64,000 bases of DNA from Rhodovarius lipocyclicus. GTDB lineage: Bacteria; Pseudomonadota; Alphaproteobacteria; Acetobacterales; Acetobacteraceae. This document shows, in pieces, positions 35,226-44,502 of the stretch. The notes beneath the pieces are model-generated. The model had not been told where the DNA came from. It was given only the letters and a program-made list of their open reading frames with translations, and made no database searches. The translations under genes were made by a program, and so were the position numbers. Position 1 is the stretch's first letter. Each line of letters starts with the position of its first letter. The stretch covers positions 1-64,000 of the forward strand of contig NZ_JAAABL010000012.1 of the NCBI RefSeq assembly GCF_009900765.1, read 5' to 3'.

Positions 35226-35288
35226 CCCCCCGCGATCGCGGATCACCGCAGCACAGCGAGGAGCGGAGCGTGAATCGCAGGAGGCATC

Positions 35289-36134
35289 ATGGCTGATTTC
35301 TGGCGTCGCTTCCGCCGCAACCGCGGCGCGGTGGTGGGGCTCGTGATCCTGCTGCTGGTCTGCGCCGTGGCGGCCTTCGCCTCGGTGATCTTCCCCGGCA
35401 GCCCGTGGGACATGGCCACCGCTCCCTTCACCCCCCCGGGCGAGGACGGGATGCTGCTGGGCTCCGACAGCCTGGGGCGGGATGTGGCGGCCGGCATCGC
35501 CCATGGGGCGCGGATCTCGCTGATGGTGGGCGCGGTCTCCACCTTGGCCTCGCTGTGCATCGGGGTCTCGCTCGGCGCGCTCGCGGGTTATCTGGGCGGC
35601 TGGGTGGATGACGCGGTGATGCGCTTCACCGAGTTCTTCCAGACCATCCCCTCCTTCGTCTTCGCCATCCTGCTGGTGGCGATCTTCACCCCCACCATCA
35701 CCTCCGTGGTCTTCGCCATCGCGGTGGTGTCCTGGCCGCCGGTGGCGCGCATGGTGCGGGCGGAATTCCTCTCGCTGCGCTCGCGCGAATTCGTCCAGGC
35801 GGCCGAGGTGCTGGGCAAGTCGCGCCTGGCCATCGTGGTGACGGACATATTGCCCAACGCGCTGTCGCCCATCGTGGTGCTGTCCTCGCTGATGGTGGCC
35901 TCCGCCATCCTGCTGGAAAGCGCCTTGTCCTTCCTCGGCCTCGGCGACCCGAACCTGATGACCTGGGGCTTCCTGATCGGCTCCGGGCGGTCGGTGATCC
36001 GGCTTGCCTGGTGGATGTCGGTCTTCCCGGGCCTTGCGATCTTCCTGACCGTGCTGGCCCTGAACCTGGTGGGAGAGGGGCTGTCGGACGCGCTGAACCC
36101 CCGCCTCGCCCGCAAACGCGGAGGCGCGGCATGA
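35289..36134 (+). CDS. ABC transporter permease, DppC type
   Basis: Second channel subunit, 281 residues. The N-terminal helix (RNRGAVVGLVILLLVCAVAA) is followed by the DppC-type motif LGSDSLGRDV and the EAA loop EVLGKSRLAIVVTDILPNAL. AGGAGG before ATG 35289 is a strong ribosome site. The stop overlaps the ATPase start by 4 bases. The 63 bases between the two permeases contain no gene. Confidence 0.92.
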   Translation: MADFWRRFRRNRGAVVGLVILLLVCAVAAFASVIFPGSPWDMATAPFTPPGEDGMLLGSDSLGRDVAAGIAHGARISLMVGAVSTLASLCIGVSLGALAGYLGGWVDDAVMRFTEFFQTIPSFVFAILLVAIFTPTITSVVFAIAVVSWPPVARMVRAEFLSLRSREFVQAAEVLGKSRLAIVVTDILPNALSPIVVLSSLMVASAILLESALSFLGLGDPNLMTWGFLIGSGRSVIRLAWWMSVFPGLAIFLTVLALNLVGEGLSDALNPRLARKRGGAA

Positions 36135-37738
36135 GCCTGCTCTCGGTCGAGAACCTGACCGTCGCCCTGCCCCCCGGCGGCGACCGCCCGCATGCGGTGG
36201 AGGGCATCTCGCTGGCGGTGAACCCAGGCGAGATCCTGTGCGTGGTGGGGGAATCGGGCTCCGGCAAATCCATCACCGCGAACGCGGCGATGGGGCTGCT
36301 GCCCAAGGGGCTGCCGGTCACCACCGGCCGCATCCTGTTCGAGGGGCAGGACCTGCTGGCCCTGTCGCCCGAGGCGATGCGCAACCTGCGCGGCCAGCGC
36401 ATCGCCATGATCTTCCAGGAGCCGATGACGGCGCTGAACCCCATCATGCGGGTGGGCGAGCAGATCGCCGAAGCCATGCGCGTGCACGGCGCGGGCGGGG
36501 ATGCCGCCAAACGCGTGCCGGAGCTGCTGGCGGCGGTGAACCTGCCCGACCCCGCGGCGATCGCGCGCTCCTATCCGTTCCGCCTGTCGGGCGGGCAGCG
36601 GCAGCGCGTGATGATCGCCATGGCGCTGGCGCTCGAACCCAGCCTGCTGATCGCGGACGAACCGACCACCGCGCTGGACGTGACGACGCAGATGCAGATC
36701 CTGCGGCTGATCCGTGAGATCCAGGCCCGGCGCGGCACGGGGGTGATGTTCATCACCCATGATTTCGGCGTGGTGGCCGAGATCGCGGACCGTGTGGCGG
36801 TGATGCAGAAGGGCCGCATCGTGGAACAGGGCCCGGCGGCGGAGGTGCTGAACAACCCGCAACACCCCTATACCCGCGGCCTGATCGCCGCGGTGCCGCA
36901 CGGCGCGGCGATGACCGGCCCGCCCTCCTCCGCGCCGCCGGTGCTGGAGGTGCGGTCGGTCGAGAAGACCTATCGCCGCCATGGCGGCTGGTTCGGCCCG
37001 AAGCCCGTGATCAAGGCCGTGCACGATGCCGATTTCATCCTGCGCCGGGGCGAGACGCTGGGGCTGGTGGGGGAGTCGGGTTCCGGCAAATCCACCCTGG
37101 CGCGCTGCGTGGTGAAGCTGGTGGAACCCGAGAAGGGCGAGATCATCTTCGAGGGTGAGGATCTGCGCCCGCTGTCGCGCGGGGCATGGAAGCCCTTCCG
37201 CAAGAAGATCCAGATGGTGTTCCAGGACCCCTTCGCCTCCCTGAACCCCCGGCGGATGGTGGGCGACATCATCGCCGAGGGGCCGATCACCCATGGCGTG
37301 GAGCGCGGCGTGGCGCTGGAGCGCGCGCGGGAGCTGCTGCGGCTGGTGCAGCTCGACCCCGGTGCCATCGGCCGCTACCCGCACGAATTCAGCGGCGGGC
37401 AGCGCCAGCGCATCGGCATCGCGCGGGCGCTGGCGATGGAGCCGGAGCTGCTGATCGCGGATGAGCCGGTCTCGGCGCTCGATGTCTCGGTGCAGGCGCA
37501 AGTGCTGGCGCTGCTGGCCGATATCCGCGCGCGGCTGGGGCTGACCATGCTGTTCATCACCCATGACCTGCGGGTGGCGGCGCAGATCTGCGACCGGATC
37601 GCGGTGATGCAGCGCGGCGCGATCGTCGAGCAGGGCCCGACCGCCGAGGTCTTCGGCACCCCCCGGCACGACTACACCCGGCAATTGCTGGACAGCATCC
37701 CGGGCCGGGCCTGGACCCCGCCTGTCATCGCGGCTTGA
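36131..37738 (+). CDS. Fused double ATP-binding subunit of a peptide ABC transporter
   Basis: Protein of 535 residues containing two complete ABC ATPase domains, like a DppD-DppF fusion (GsiA/YejF style). Domain 1: Walker A GESGSGKS (about 39), signature [15 protein letters not shown], Walker B LLIADEPT. Domain 2: GESGSGKS (about 317), [23 protein letters not shown]. Each domain ends with the oligopeptide-transporter tail that includes [13 protein letters not shown] or [13 protein letters not shown]. Start 36131 overlaps the permease stop. The fusion is common and complete. Confidence 0.93.
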   Translation: MSLLSVENLTVALPPGGDRPHAVEGISLAVNPGEILCVVGESGSGKSITANAAMGLLPKGLPVTTGRILFEGQDLLALSPEAMRNLRGQRIAMIFQEPMTALNPIMRVGEQIAEAMRVHGAGGDAAKRVPELLAAVNLPDPAAIARSYPFRLSGGQRQRVMIAMALALEPSLLIADEPTTALDVTTQMQILRLIREIQARRGTGVMFITHDFGVVAEIADRVAVMQKGRIVEQGPAAEVLNNPQHPYTRGLIAAVPHGAAMTGPPSSAPPVLEVRSVEKTYRRHGGWFGPKPVIKAVHDADFILRRGETLGLVGESGSGKSTLARCVVKLVEPEKGEIIFEGEDLRPLSRGAWKPFRKKIQMVFQDPFASLNPRRMVGDIIAEGPITHGVERGVALERARELLRLVQLDPGAIGRYPHEFSGGQRQRIGIARALAMEPELLIADEPVSALDVSVQAQVLALLADIRARLGLTMLFITHDLRVAAQICDRIAVMQRGAIVEQGPTAEVFGTPRHDYTRQLLDSIPGRAWTPPVIAA

Positions 37739-37744
37739 GCGGCC

Positions 37745-37767
37745 CGGCGGGCGCGAATCGCCCGCCG
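37745..37767 (+). terminator. Hairpin after the first peptide ABC operon
   Basis: CGGCGGGCG and CGCCCGCCG form a perfect 9-bp stem around CGAAT, 7 bases after the ATPase stop. No T-tract follows, so it is a candidate terminator or mRNA-end structure rather than a certain one. The next gene starts 38 bases later on the same strand. Confidence 0.4.
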
Positions 37768-37805
37768 CCGCTACCCTGCGCGCGCCCAGCCCGGAGGACC
37801 CAGCC

Positions 37806-39092
37806 ATGGACCGCTTCTTCTCCCTCACCGCCCGCGGGACGAACCCGCGCACGGAGATGCTGGCCGGCCTCTCCACCTTCCTCACCATGGCCTATATCGT
37901 GGTGGTGAACCCCTCGATCATGGCGGCGGCCGGGATCGACCAGGGCGCGGCCTTCGTGGCCACCTGCCTGGCGGCGGCCATCGGCTCCATCCTGATGGGG
38001 ATGATCGCCAATTTCCCGATCGCGCTGGCGCCGGGGATGGGGCTGAACGCCTATTTCGCCTTCGCGGTGGTGCAGGGCATGGGCGTGCCCTGGCCGGTCG
38101 CGCTGGGCGCGGTCTTCCTCTCGGGGCTGATCTTCTTCGCCGTCTCGCTGCTGCGGGTGCGGGAATGGCTGGTGAACGGCATCCCCGTTTCCCTGAAATT
38201 CGGCATCGCGGCGGGCATCGGCTTCTTCCTGGGCCTGATCGGGCTGAAGAACATGGGGCTGGTGGTGGCGCACCCGGCCACGCTGGTGACGCTGGGGCCG
38301 ATCGGCCAGACATCGACGCTGCTCGCCTGCGCGGGCTTCCTGGTGATCGCGGGGCTCTCGGCGCGCGGGGTGACGGGGGCGATCGTCATCGGCATCATCG
38401 CCACGGCGGCCGCCGGCATCCCCTTCGGGCTGACCACCTTCCACGGCATCGCCAGCCTGCCGCCCTCCCTCGCCCCCACCTTCCTGCAACTGGATATCGC
38501 GGGCGCGCTCGGCCTCGGCATCGCGGGGATCGTGTTCACCTTCTTCCTGGTGGACCTGCTGGACAACACCGGCACGCTGATCGGCACCGTCCACCGCGCG
38601 GGGCTGATGAACAAGGACGGCACGGTGCCGAATCTGGGCCGCGCGCTGCTGGCCGATTCCACCGGGGCCATCAGCGGGGCGCTGCTCGGCACCTCCACCA
38701 CCGTCAGCTATATCGAGAGCGCGGCGGGCATCCAGGCCGGCGGGCGCACGGGGCTGACCGCCGTCACGGTGGGGGTGCTGTTCCTGCTGGCGCTGTTCCT
38801 GGCGCCGCTGGCCACCTCCATCCCCGCCTTCGCCACGGCACCCGCGCTGGTCTTCGTCGCCTGCCTCATGGCGCGCTCCCTGCAGGAGCTGAACTGGGAG
38901 GACGCGACGGACTACATCCCCGCCATCGTGACCGCACTCGCCATGCCCTTCACCTTCTCGATCGCCACCGGCATCGGGCTCGGCTTCATCGCCCATGCGG
39001 GCGGCAAGGCCATCGCGGGCCGGGCGGCGGAGGTGCATGGCGCGGTCTGGCTGATCGCAGCACTCTCGGTGGTGAAGTTCGCGCTGGTCTGA
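37806..39092 (+). CDS. NCS2-family purine permease, AzgA type
   Basis: Inner-membrane transporter of 428 residues with 12-14 helices. AzgA-type features are EMLAGLSTFLTMAYIVVVNP near the start, then NFPIALAPGMGLNAYFAFAV and the conserved STTVSYIESAAGIQAGGRTG. AzgA-like proteins import guanine, hypoxanthine or adenine with protons. The convergent PuuE-type deacetylase only 5 bases away supports a purine-breakdown context. Length and motifs are normal; GGAGGACC precedes the start. Confidence 0.9.
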   Translation: MDRFFSLTARGTNPRTEMLAGLSTFLTMAYIVVVNPSIMAAAGIDQGAAFVATCLAAAIGSILMGMIANFPIALAPGMGLNAYFAFAVVQGMGVPWPVALGAVFLSGLIFFAVSLLRVREWLVNGIPVSLKFGIAAGIGFFLGLIGLKNMGLVVAHPATLVTLGPIGQTSTLLACAGFLVIAGLSARGVTGAIVIGIIATAAAGIPFGLTTFHGIASLPPSLAPTFLQLDIAGALGLGIAGIVFTFFLVDLLDNTGTLIGTVHRAGLMNKDGTVPNLGRALLADSTGAISGALLGTSTTVSYIESAAGIQAGGRTGLTAVTVGVLFLLALFLAPLATSIPAFATAPALVFVACLMARSLQELNWEDATDYIPAIVTALAMPFTFSIATGIGLGFIAHAGGKAIAGRAAEVHGAVWLIAALSVVKFALV

Positions 39093-39096
39093 ACGG

Positions 39097-40002
39097 CTAT
39101 ACCCCCAGGGACAGCCAGTGCCGCGCGATATCGCGCCGCCTAGCCACCCAGATCTCCGGGCGCCGGGCCACATGGGCCAGCACCGCCTCCAGCCCCGGCA
39201 TGCGGGCCGGGCGCGCGATCAGGCGCAGGTGCAGCCCGATGGACAGCATCCGCCCCGGCCCCGGCTGCGCCAGCATCCAGTCGATGGCGGAGATGCAGTA
39301 GCGCGAGAAATCCTCCGCATGCAGGAAGCCGCCGCCGGGGGCGAAGCGCATGTCGTTGGTATCGAAGCAATAAGGCATGACGACATGCGCCCGCCCCGGC
39401 AGCCGGCGCGGCAATTCGTCGTCATAGGCGTCGCTGTCGTACAGGAAGCCGCCATCCTCCAGCAGCAGCCGACGGGTGTTGACCGAGGCCGCGGATTTGC
39501 TGTGCCAGCCCACCGGCCGCTCACCGGTCGCGTCGCGGATGGCGGCGACCGTGGCCGCGATCACCGCGCGCTCGGTCGCTTCCTCCATGCCCGCCTGCAC
39601 CTCCCACCGCCAGCCATGGGCGCTGATCTCATGCCCGCGCGCATGGGGCTCGGCCGCCAGCAGGGGCGTGGCCGCGATGGCCCGCCCGCAGCAGGAAAAG
39701 GTAGCCTTCAGCCCATGCCGGTCGAAGGCCCGCAGCACCCGCCACAGCCCCACCCGCGCGCCATAGTCGAAATGCGATTCCATCCCCGGGTCGGGCACGC
39801 CCTCCAGCCGCTGCGCGGCCTCGGGGATCGCCTCGTTGCGCTCGTCGCCGCTCAGCAGCGACAGTTCGGCCCCTTCCTCCACATTCACCACGAAGGAGAG
39901 GGCCAGCTTCGCGCCGCCGGGCCAATGCGGGTCCGGCGGGTTCTCGCCATAGCCGGTCAGGTCGCGGGCGGGGCTGGGCATACCGCCGGGCAGCAGGCTC
40001 AT
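39097..40002 (-). CDS. PuuE-type polysaccharide-deacetylase-family amidohydrolase (possible allantoinase)
   Basis: Protein of 301 residues of the NodB/CE4 superfamily. It has FVVNVEEGAELS, where PuuE-type allantoinases have VNYEEG, and HEISAHGWRWE as the second motif, plus SHFDYGARVGLWRVLRAFD. Such enzymes open the hydantoin ring of allantoin in purine breakdown, but related members act on other cyclic amides, so the substrate is not certain. Its start overlaps the stop of the upstream Bug protein gene (ATGA), making a two-gene operon; the purine permease converges on it. Confidence 0.78.
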   Translation of the reverse strand: MSLLPGGMPSPARDLTGYGENPPDPHWPGGAKLALSFVVNVEEGAELSLLSGDERNEAIPEAAQRLEGVPDPGMESHFDYGARVGLWRVLRAFDRHGLKATFSCCGRAIAATPLLAAEPHARGHEISAHGWRWEVQAGMEEATERAVIAATVAAIRDATGERPVGWHSKSAASVNTRRLLLEDGGFLYDSDAYDDELPRRLPGRAHVVMPYCFDTNDMRFAPGGGFLHAEDFSRYCISAIDWMLAQPGPGRMLSIGLHLRLIARPARMPGLEAVLAHVARRPEIWVARRRDIARHWLSLGV

Positions 40003-40985
40003 CCCGGCTGCACCCCGGCGGTGCGCACCACCCGGCCCCAGCGCTCGCCTTCCGAGGCCACGAAGGCCTGGATCTCATTGGGCGGCGGGGTGCCGAGATC
40101 CACGATCGCGGCGGCGGCCAGGCGGGTGCGGGTCGCGGCCTCGGCGTTGTTCTCGGCCACCACCTCCCGCAGCCTGGCCACCACCTGGGGGTCGAGCCCC
40201 GCGGGGCCCGCCAGCAGGAACCAGTTGGTGGAGGTGACGGCGGCAAAGCCCGCCTCGGCCACGGTGGGCACGTCCGGCAAGGCCTCCACCCGCTGGGGAG
40301 AGGTGATGGCGAGGCCGCGCAGCAGCCCGGCCTTCACCGCCTCGACCTGCGGGGAGGCACTGTCCCACAGGGAGATGGTGTTGCCGCCCAGGATGGATTG
40401 CTGGGCCTCGGCCGCGCTGCGGAAGGGGATGTGCAGCAGGCTGGCCCCCGCCTCGATGCCGAACAGCGAGCCCGTCAGATGCCCCGCGCTGCCGATGCCG
40501 GAGGAGCCAAAGGTGATGCTGTCCGCCTCCCGCTTCGCGGCGGCCAGGTAGTCGGCCAGGGTGCGGTGGGGGCTGTCGCCCTTGACCGCGCACAGGATGG
40601 GCGCGCCGCCCAGCATGGCGATGTAGCTGAAGGACCGGCGCGGGTCATAGGCCAGGCTGCGGAACAGCGCGGGGGCCACCGCCAGCGGTCCGGTGTTGGT
40701 CACCAGCAGGGTGTGGCCATCCGGCCGTTCCCCGGCGACGGAGGCGGTGCCCACGCTGCCGCCCGCACCCGGCTTGTTCTCGATGATGAAGGGGCGGCCA
40801 AAGGCGCGTTCCAGCTTCTCGGTCAGCGGGCGGACCATGATGTCGGAGGTCCCGCCAGGGCCGTAGGGGTTGATGATCCGCACCGGGCGGTTGGGCCAGG
40901 CGCCGGTCTGGGCTGATGCGGGGGCGGCGAGCAGGGCCGGGGCGGCGGCCAGAAGGGACCGTCGGGACAGGCGGGCGATGCGCAT
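39999..40985 (-). CDS. Bug/TTT-family periplasmic binding protein
   Basis: Tripartite-tricarboxylate-type (Bug) binding protein of 328 residues. The twin-arginine-like leader is LSRRSLLAAAPALLAAPASA. Family motifs are WPNRPVRIINPYGPGGTSDI, IENKPGAGGSVG and FGSSGIGSAGHLTGSLF. No TctA/TctB membrane partner lies nearby, as is common for the many orphan Bug proteins. ATG 40985 begins the leader; longer frames are rejected. It probably captures the substrate of the coupled deacetylase; divergent from the GntR regulator, which may control it. Confidence 0.85.
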   Translation of the reverse strand: MRIARLSRRSLLAAAPALLAAPASAQTGAWPNRPVRIINPYGPGGTSDIMVRPLTEKLERAFGRPFIIENKPGAGGSVGTASVAGERPDGHTLLVTNTGPLAVAPALFRSLAYDPRRSFSYIAMLGGAPILCAVKGDSPHRTLADYLAAAKREADSITFGSSGIGSAGHLTGSLFGIEAGASLLHIPFRSAAEAQQSILGGNTISLWDSASPQVEAVKAGLLRGLAITSPQRVEALPDVPTVAEAGFAAVTSTNWFLLAGPAGLDPQVVARLREVVAENNAEAATRTRLAAAAIVDLGTPPPNEIQAFVASEGERWGRVVRTAGVQPG

Positions 40986-41101
40986 GGTCGTGCTTCCTTC
41001 GGTGAATCCGAAGGGGGCGAAGCAAACGGCATGCCACGCGGAATCGCGCACAATCCCGCCCGCATGGCCATTTCATTGCACGCAATATCAGCAGGAACGC
41101 C

Positions 41102-41131
41102 TTCGCATACCGCGATATGAAGCCTTATAAT
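41102..41131 (+). promoter_or_regulatory. Candidate sigma-70-like promoter of the GntR gene
   Basis: A perfect -10 box TATAAT (41126-41131) lies 18 bases after TTCGCA (41102-41107), which matches 4 of 6 -35 positions. Transcription would begin near 41138, so both operator palindromes (41165-41200) fall in the 5' leader before ATG 41207. That layout would let the regulator block its own transcription. Prediction by eye only. Confidence 0.45.
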
Positions 41132-41164
41132 AGGCCGATTTCACCGCACCCTGCCGACGCCATC

Positions 41165-41200
41165 ATGTCTAGACATGATAATCGCCTATGTCTAGACATA
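41165..41200. promoter_or_regulatory. Twin GntR-type operator palindromes
   Basis: ATGTCTAGACAT (41165-41176) and TATGTCTAGACATA (41187-41200) are perfect palindromes sharing the core TGTCTAGACA, with centres 23 bases apart (about two helix turns). The half-site TGTC/GACA spacing fits FadR/VanR-type GntR operators (T-GT-n-AC-A). They lie just before the regulator's start codon and in the intergenic region to the divergent Bug gene, so the regulator probably controls both. Confidence 0.7.
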
Positions 41201-41206
41201 ATACGC

Positions 41207-42214
41207 ATGAAGGACAGGCTGCGCTGGATCACCGCCTTTGAGCAGGGGCAGGACGCCGGGGCCATCTGCGCCCGCTTCGGCATCTCCCGCGCCACGCTGC
41301 GGAAATGGTGGGCGCGCTACCAGGCCGGCGGCGTCGCGGCGCTCGCCGACCAGGACCGCGCGCCGAAAACCTCCCCCACACGCAAGGCCGGGCCCGCCGA
41401 GGCCGAGGCCATCCGCGCCCTGCGCGCCCGGGGCCTCAGCCTCTCCGGCATACGGGCCGCGCTGCTGGCCGAGCACGGCACGGCGCTGTCCATCCCCACC
41501 ATCCGGCGCATCCTGGCGCGCGAACTGCCCGCGCCACCGCCGCACCGCGCGGCCCTGCCGCGTTCCGGCCTTGTCACCGCGCCGCTGGACGAAGGGCTGG
41601 CGGGCGCCATCGCCGAGGCCATCGGCCGCGGCCGCTACCGCCCCGGCGAAAAACTGACGGAAGAAGGCCTGGCGCGGGATTTCAACGTGGGCCGCACCCG
41701 CGTGCGGGAGGCATTGCGCAGCCTCGCCTTCCTCGGCCTCGTGTCGATGGAGCGGCATCGCGGCGCCGCCGTGGCCTTCCCCTCCGAGGGCGATCTCGCC
41801 CGCGCCTATGAGGCCCGGCGCGCGGTGGAGGCCGGCATCCTGGGCCAGGTCGCGCGGCGCATCGGCGGCCGCTGCGACTGCGCGGAGCTGGCCACGCTGC
41901 GCGCCCATGTGGCCCGGCAGAACGAGGCGCTGGCCGCCGGCAACCGGCTGCGCTTCGTGCAGCTGCTGACGGAGTTCCACCTCGTGCTCGGCGGCATGGC
42001 GGACAACCCCTTCCTGCTCGGCTTCCTGGAGCGGCTGGTGGCCGTCACCTCCCTGTCCTTCCTGATCAAGGAGCAGTCGGGCGACCCGCTTTGCGCCGTG
42101 GCCGAGCACGCGGCCATCGTCGAGGCCCTGGCCGCCGGCCACCCGCAGGAGGCCGAGCGGCTGATGCGGGCGCATCTGGGCGGCGAGCGGCGCTGCGAGG
42201 CCGTCACCGCCTGA
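41207..42214 (+). CDS. GntR/FCD regulator with an extra N-terminal HTH domain
   Basis: Protein of 335 residues from ATG 41207. The first 110 residues look like the HTH front of IS-type transposases (GAICARFGISRATLRKWWARY, a basic linker, then TALSIPTIRRILARELP). This is followed by a complete GntR winged helix (LTEEGLARDFNVGRTRVREA and LRSLAFLGLVSMERHRGAAV) and an FCD ligand domain. GntR/FCD proteins are normally about 220-250 residues, so this is an unusual fusion. The longer frame to 41117 would place the operators inside the coding region; I prefer 41207. No clear ribosome site is seen. Confidence 0.8.
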   Translation: MKDRLRWITAFEQGQDAGAICARFGISRATLRKWWARYQAGGVAALADQDRAPKTSPTRKAGPAEAEAIRALRARGLSLSGIRAALLAEHGTALSIPTIRRILARELPAPPPHRAALPRSGLVTAPLDEGLAGAIAEAIGRGRYRPGEKLTEEGLARDFNVGRTRVREALRSLAFLGLVSMERHRGAAVAFPSEGDLARAYEARRAVEAGILGQVARRIGGRCDCAELATLRAHVARQNEALAAGNRLRFVQLLTEFHLVLGGMADNPFLLGFLERLVAVTSLSFLIKEQSGDPLCAVAEHAAIVEALAAGHPQEAERLMRAHLGGERRCEAVTA

Positions 42215-42220
42215 GGCGGC

Positions 42221-43192
42221 CTATTCGATGCGGATGTCCAGCTGGCGCACGATGGCGCTCCAGGCCGGGCGTTCGCGCCGCTCCAGCTCCGTCAGGCCCT
42301 CCGGCGTGGTGGGTTCGGCCTTGGCCGCCTGGCCGCGCAGCACTTCCTGGAAGCCGGGGGTCTGCATCGCCTCATGCGCCGCGGCGCGGAACTGCGCCAC
42401 CACGGGCTGCGGGGTGCGGGCGGGCATGTACAACGCCTGCCACAGCCCGATGGTCAGGTCGATGCCGAACTCCTTCACCGTCGGCACGTTGGGCAGCAGC
42501 GCCAGGCGCTCGGCCTCCACCACCGCCAGGATGCGGGTCTGGCCGTCGCGCGCCATGGCCTCCGCGCCGCCGGCCGGCACCGCCATCACATCCACCTGGG
42601 AGGCCAATACAGCCTGCATCGCCGGCGCCTGGCTGGTGAAGGGCACGTGCAACAGCTCCATGCCCACATGCCGGGCCACGCGCTCGAAGGCCAGGTGAGA
42701 GGTGCTGCCCACGCCCCAGCTGCAGAAGGACAGCCCGTTGGGGTCCGCCTTGGCCGCCGCGATCAGCCCCGGCAGGTCGCGGATATTCGGCCGCGACGGG
42801 CCGATGACGATGGCGAAGGGAATGGTCGTGACCAGCGTGACCGGGGAGAAATCCTTCTCCGGGTCATAGGGCAGGTTGCGGTAGATGAACTGGTTGATCG
42901 CCTGCGTGTCCACATTGGCCAGGAAGGCGGTGTAGCCGTCGGGCGCGGAGCGCGCGGCCACCGCCGCCCCGATGCCGCCACCGGCGCCGGCGCGGTTCTC
43001 CACCACCACCGACTGCTTCAGGATGCCCGACATCGGCACGGACAGCCCGCGCGCCAGGATGTCGTTCACGCCCCCCGCGTTATAGGGGGAGATGATGCGG
43101 ATCGCCCGCTCCGGCCAGGCCGCGAGCGCCGGCGCCGACAGCATGGTGCCGGCCCCGGCGGCGGTGAGCAGCTGGCGCCTCGAAATGGTCAT
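42221..43192 (-). CDS. Bug/TTT-family periplasmic binding protein
   Basis: Second orphan Bug protein, 323 residues. Leader SRRQLLTAAGAGTMLSAPALA is twin-arginine-like. Motifs WPERAIRIISPYNAGGVNDI, VENRAGAGGGIG and FCSWGVGSTSHLAFE are typical. It is convergent with the GntR gene (6 bases apart) and divergent from the nitrilase. The open frame extends far upstream, but this part is only the shadow of the nitrilase. The ligand is unknown; a carboxylate or amide-type compound is usual. Confidence 0.85.
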   Translation of the reverse strand: MTISRRQLLTAAGAGTMLSAPALAAWPERAIRIISPYNAGGVNDILARGLSVPMSGILKQSVVVENRAGAGGGIGAAVAARSAPDGYTAFLANVDTQAINQFIYRNLPYDPEKDFSPVTLVTTIPFAIVIGPSRPNIRDLPGLIAAAKADPNGLSFCSWGVGSTSHLAFERVARHVGMELLHVPFTSQAPAMQAVLASQVDVMAVPAGGAEAMARDGQTRILAVVEAERLALLPNVPTVKEFGIDLTIGLWQALYMPARTPQPVVAQFRAAAHEAMQTPGFQEVLRGQAAKAEPTTPEGLTELERRERPAWSAIVRQLDIRIE

Positions 43193-43414
43193 GCGCGTGC
43201 CTTCTTGCTGGGGCGATGATCGCACCCGTGTTGCCGGCCGCGCGCCGGCGTCATCCTCACTGGCCGCCCGGTTCGCCCGGGTCGATGCCGCCTTGCTAAC
43301 CGCACCCGCGCGGCGCGGGAATCCCGAAATCGCGCAGCGGGTGTTGCGGGAATTCCGGGTGCCGCGCCCCGCCCGACCCCCCGCATGATGCCGGCGAGCC
43401 TTCAGGAGCCCCGC

Positions 43415-44431
43415 ATGTCCCTGCCCCGCATCAAGGTCGCGGCCGCCCATCTGGCGCCCGTCTGGATGGACGCCGCCGCCACCGCCGCCAAGGCCTGCGA
43501 CGCCATCGGCGAAGCGGCACGGGCCGGCGCGCAGCTGGTGATGTTCCCCGAAAGCTATATCCCCGGCTTCCCGGCCTGGACGGCGCTGGCCGCTCCCATC
43601 CTGACGCATGAGCATTTCGCCCGCTTCGCCGCGCAGTCCATCCGCGCCGATGGGCCGGAGGTGGCGTCCCTGCGCCAGGCGGCGCGCCGGCACGGCATCC
43701 ATGTCTCCTTCGGCTTCAGCGAATCGACCGCGGCCTCGCTCGGCTGCCTGTGGAACAGCAACATGCTGGTCGGCCCCGATGGCGCGGTGCTGAACCACCG
43801 CCGCAAGCTGGTGCCGACCTACTACGAGAAGCTGGTCTGGGCCCCGGGCGACGCGCAGGCGCTGCGGGTGGTGGACACCCCCATCGGGCGCATCGGCACG
43901 CTGATCTGCGGGGAGAACACCAACCCCCTCGCGCGCTATGCCCTGATGGCGGAGGGCGAGCAGCTGCACCTGGCCACCTTCCCCCCCATCTGGCCCACCC
44001 GCATGCCCGGGGAGGCCGCGGCCTATGACATCGAGGAAGCCATCCGCATCCGCTGCGGCGCCCATTCCTTCGAGGCGAAATGCTTCACCCTGGTCGCCTC
44101 CTCCTTCCTGGACGCCACGGCCGCCCGGGCGCTCGCCGCGATCTCGCCCGAGGCCGCGCGGGTGATCGAGGGCACGCCGCGCGCCGTCAGCATGGCGATC
44201 GGGCCCGAGGGCCGGCAGATCGGCCAGAGCCAGCGCGAGGAAGGCCTGCTGCTGGTGGAGATGAACCTGGCCGATTGCGTGGAGCCCAAGCAGTTCCATG
44301 ACGTGGTGGGGTATTACAACCGCTTCGACATCTTCCAGCTGAGCGTGGACCGCACCCCGCGCGCGCCCATCCGCTTCCGCGACGCGGCCGGCGCGGAGCC
44401 CGCCTATCCGGAACTCGACGAACCCGCTTGA
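43415..44431 (+). CDS. Nitrilase-family hydrolase
   Basis: Carbon-nitrogen hydrolase of 338 residues, of the aliphatic/aromatic nitrilase branch. The catalytic Glu is in VMFPESYIPGFP, Lys in NHRRKLVPTYYEK and Cys in GTLICGENTNPLA, so the triad is complete. It would convert an organic nitrile to acid and ammonia, or act on a related amide. AGGAG lies 9 bases before ATG 43415. The LysR gene overlaps or follows directly, and the divergent Bug protein may supply the substrate. Confidence 0.88.
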   Translation: MSLPRIKVAAAHLAPVWMDAAATAAKACDAIGEAARAGAQLVMFPESYIPGFPAWTALAAPILTHEHFARFAAQSIRADGPEVASLRQAARRHGIHVSFGFSESTAASLGCLWNSNMLVGPDGAVLNHRRKLVPTYYEKLVWAPGDAQALRVVDTPIGRIGTLICGENTNPLARYALMAEGEQLHLATFPPIWPTRMPGEAAAYDIEEAIRIRCGAHSFEAKCFTLVASSFLDATAARALAAISPEAARVIEGTPRAVSMAIGPEGRQIGQSQREEGLLLVEMNLADCVEPKQFHDVVGYYNRFDIFQLSVDRTPRAPIRFRDAAGAEPAYPELDEPA

Positions 44432-44502
44432 CCCCGGCGCGCCTTTCGATGACGGATCGGCCGGAAGCACGGGCCGATGCGGCGACGGAGGGAGGACAGG
44501 GC

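Noticed and set aside
32628-35504. 958-codon antisense frame across the first peptide transporter genes
   Set aside because: It is the shadow of two well-supported plus-strand genes; its composition (His/Gln/Arg-rich) shows no domain.
42221-44470. 749-residue form of the Bug protein
   Set aside because: The upstream part is antisense to the nitrilase; a twin-arginine-like leader starts at 43192.
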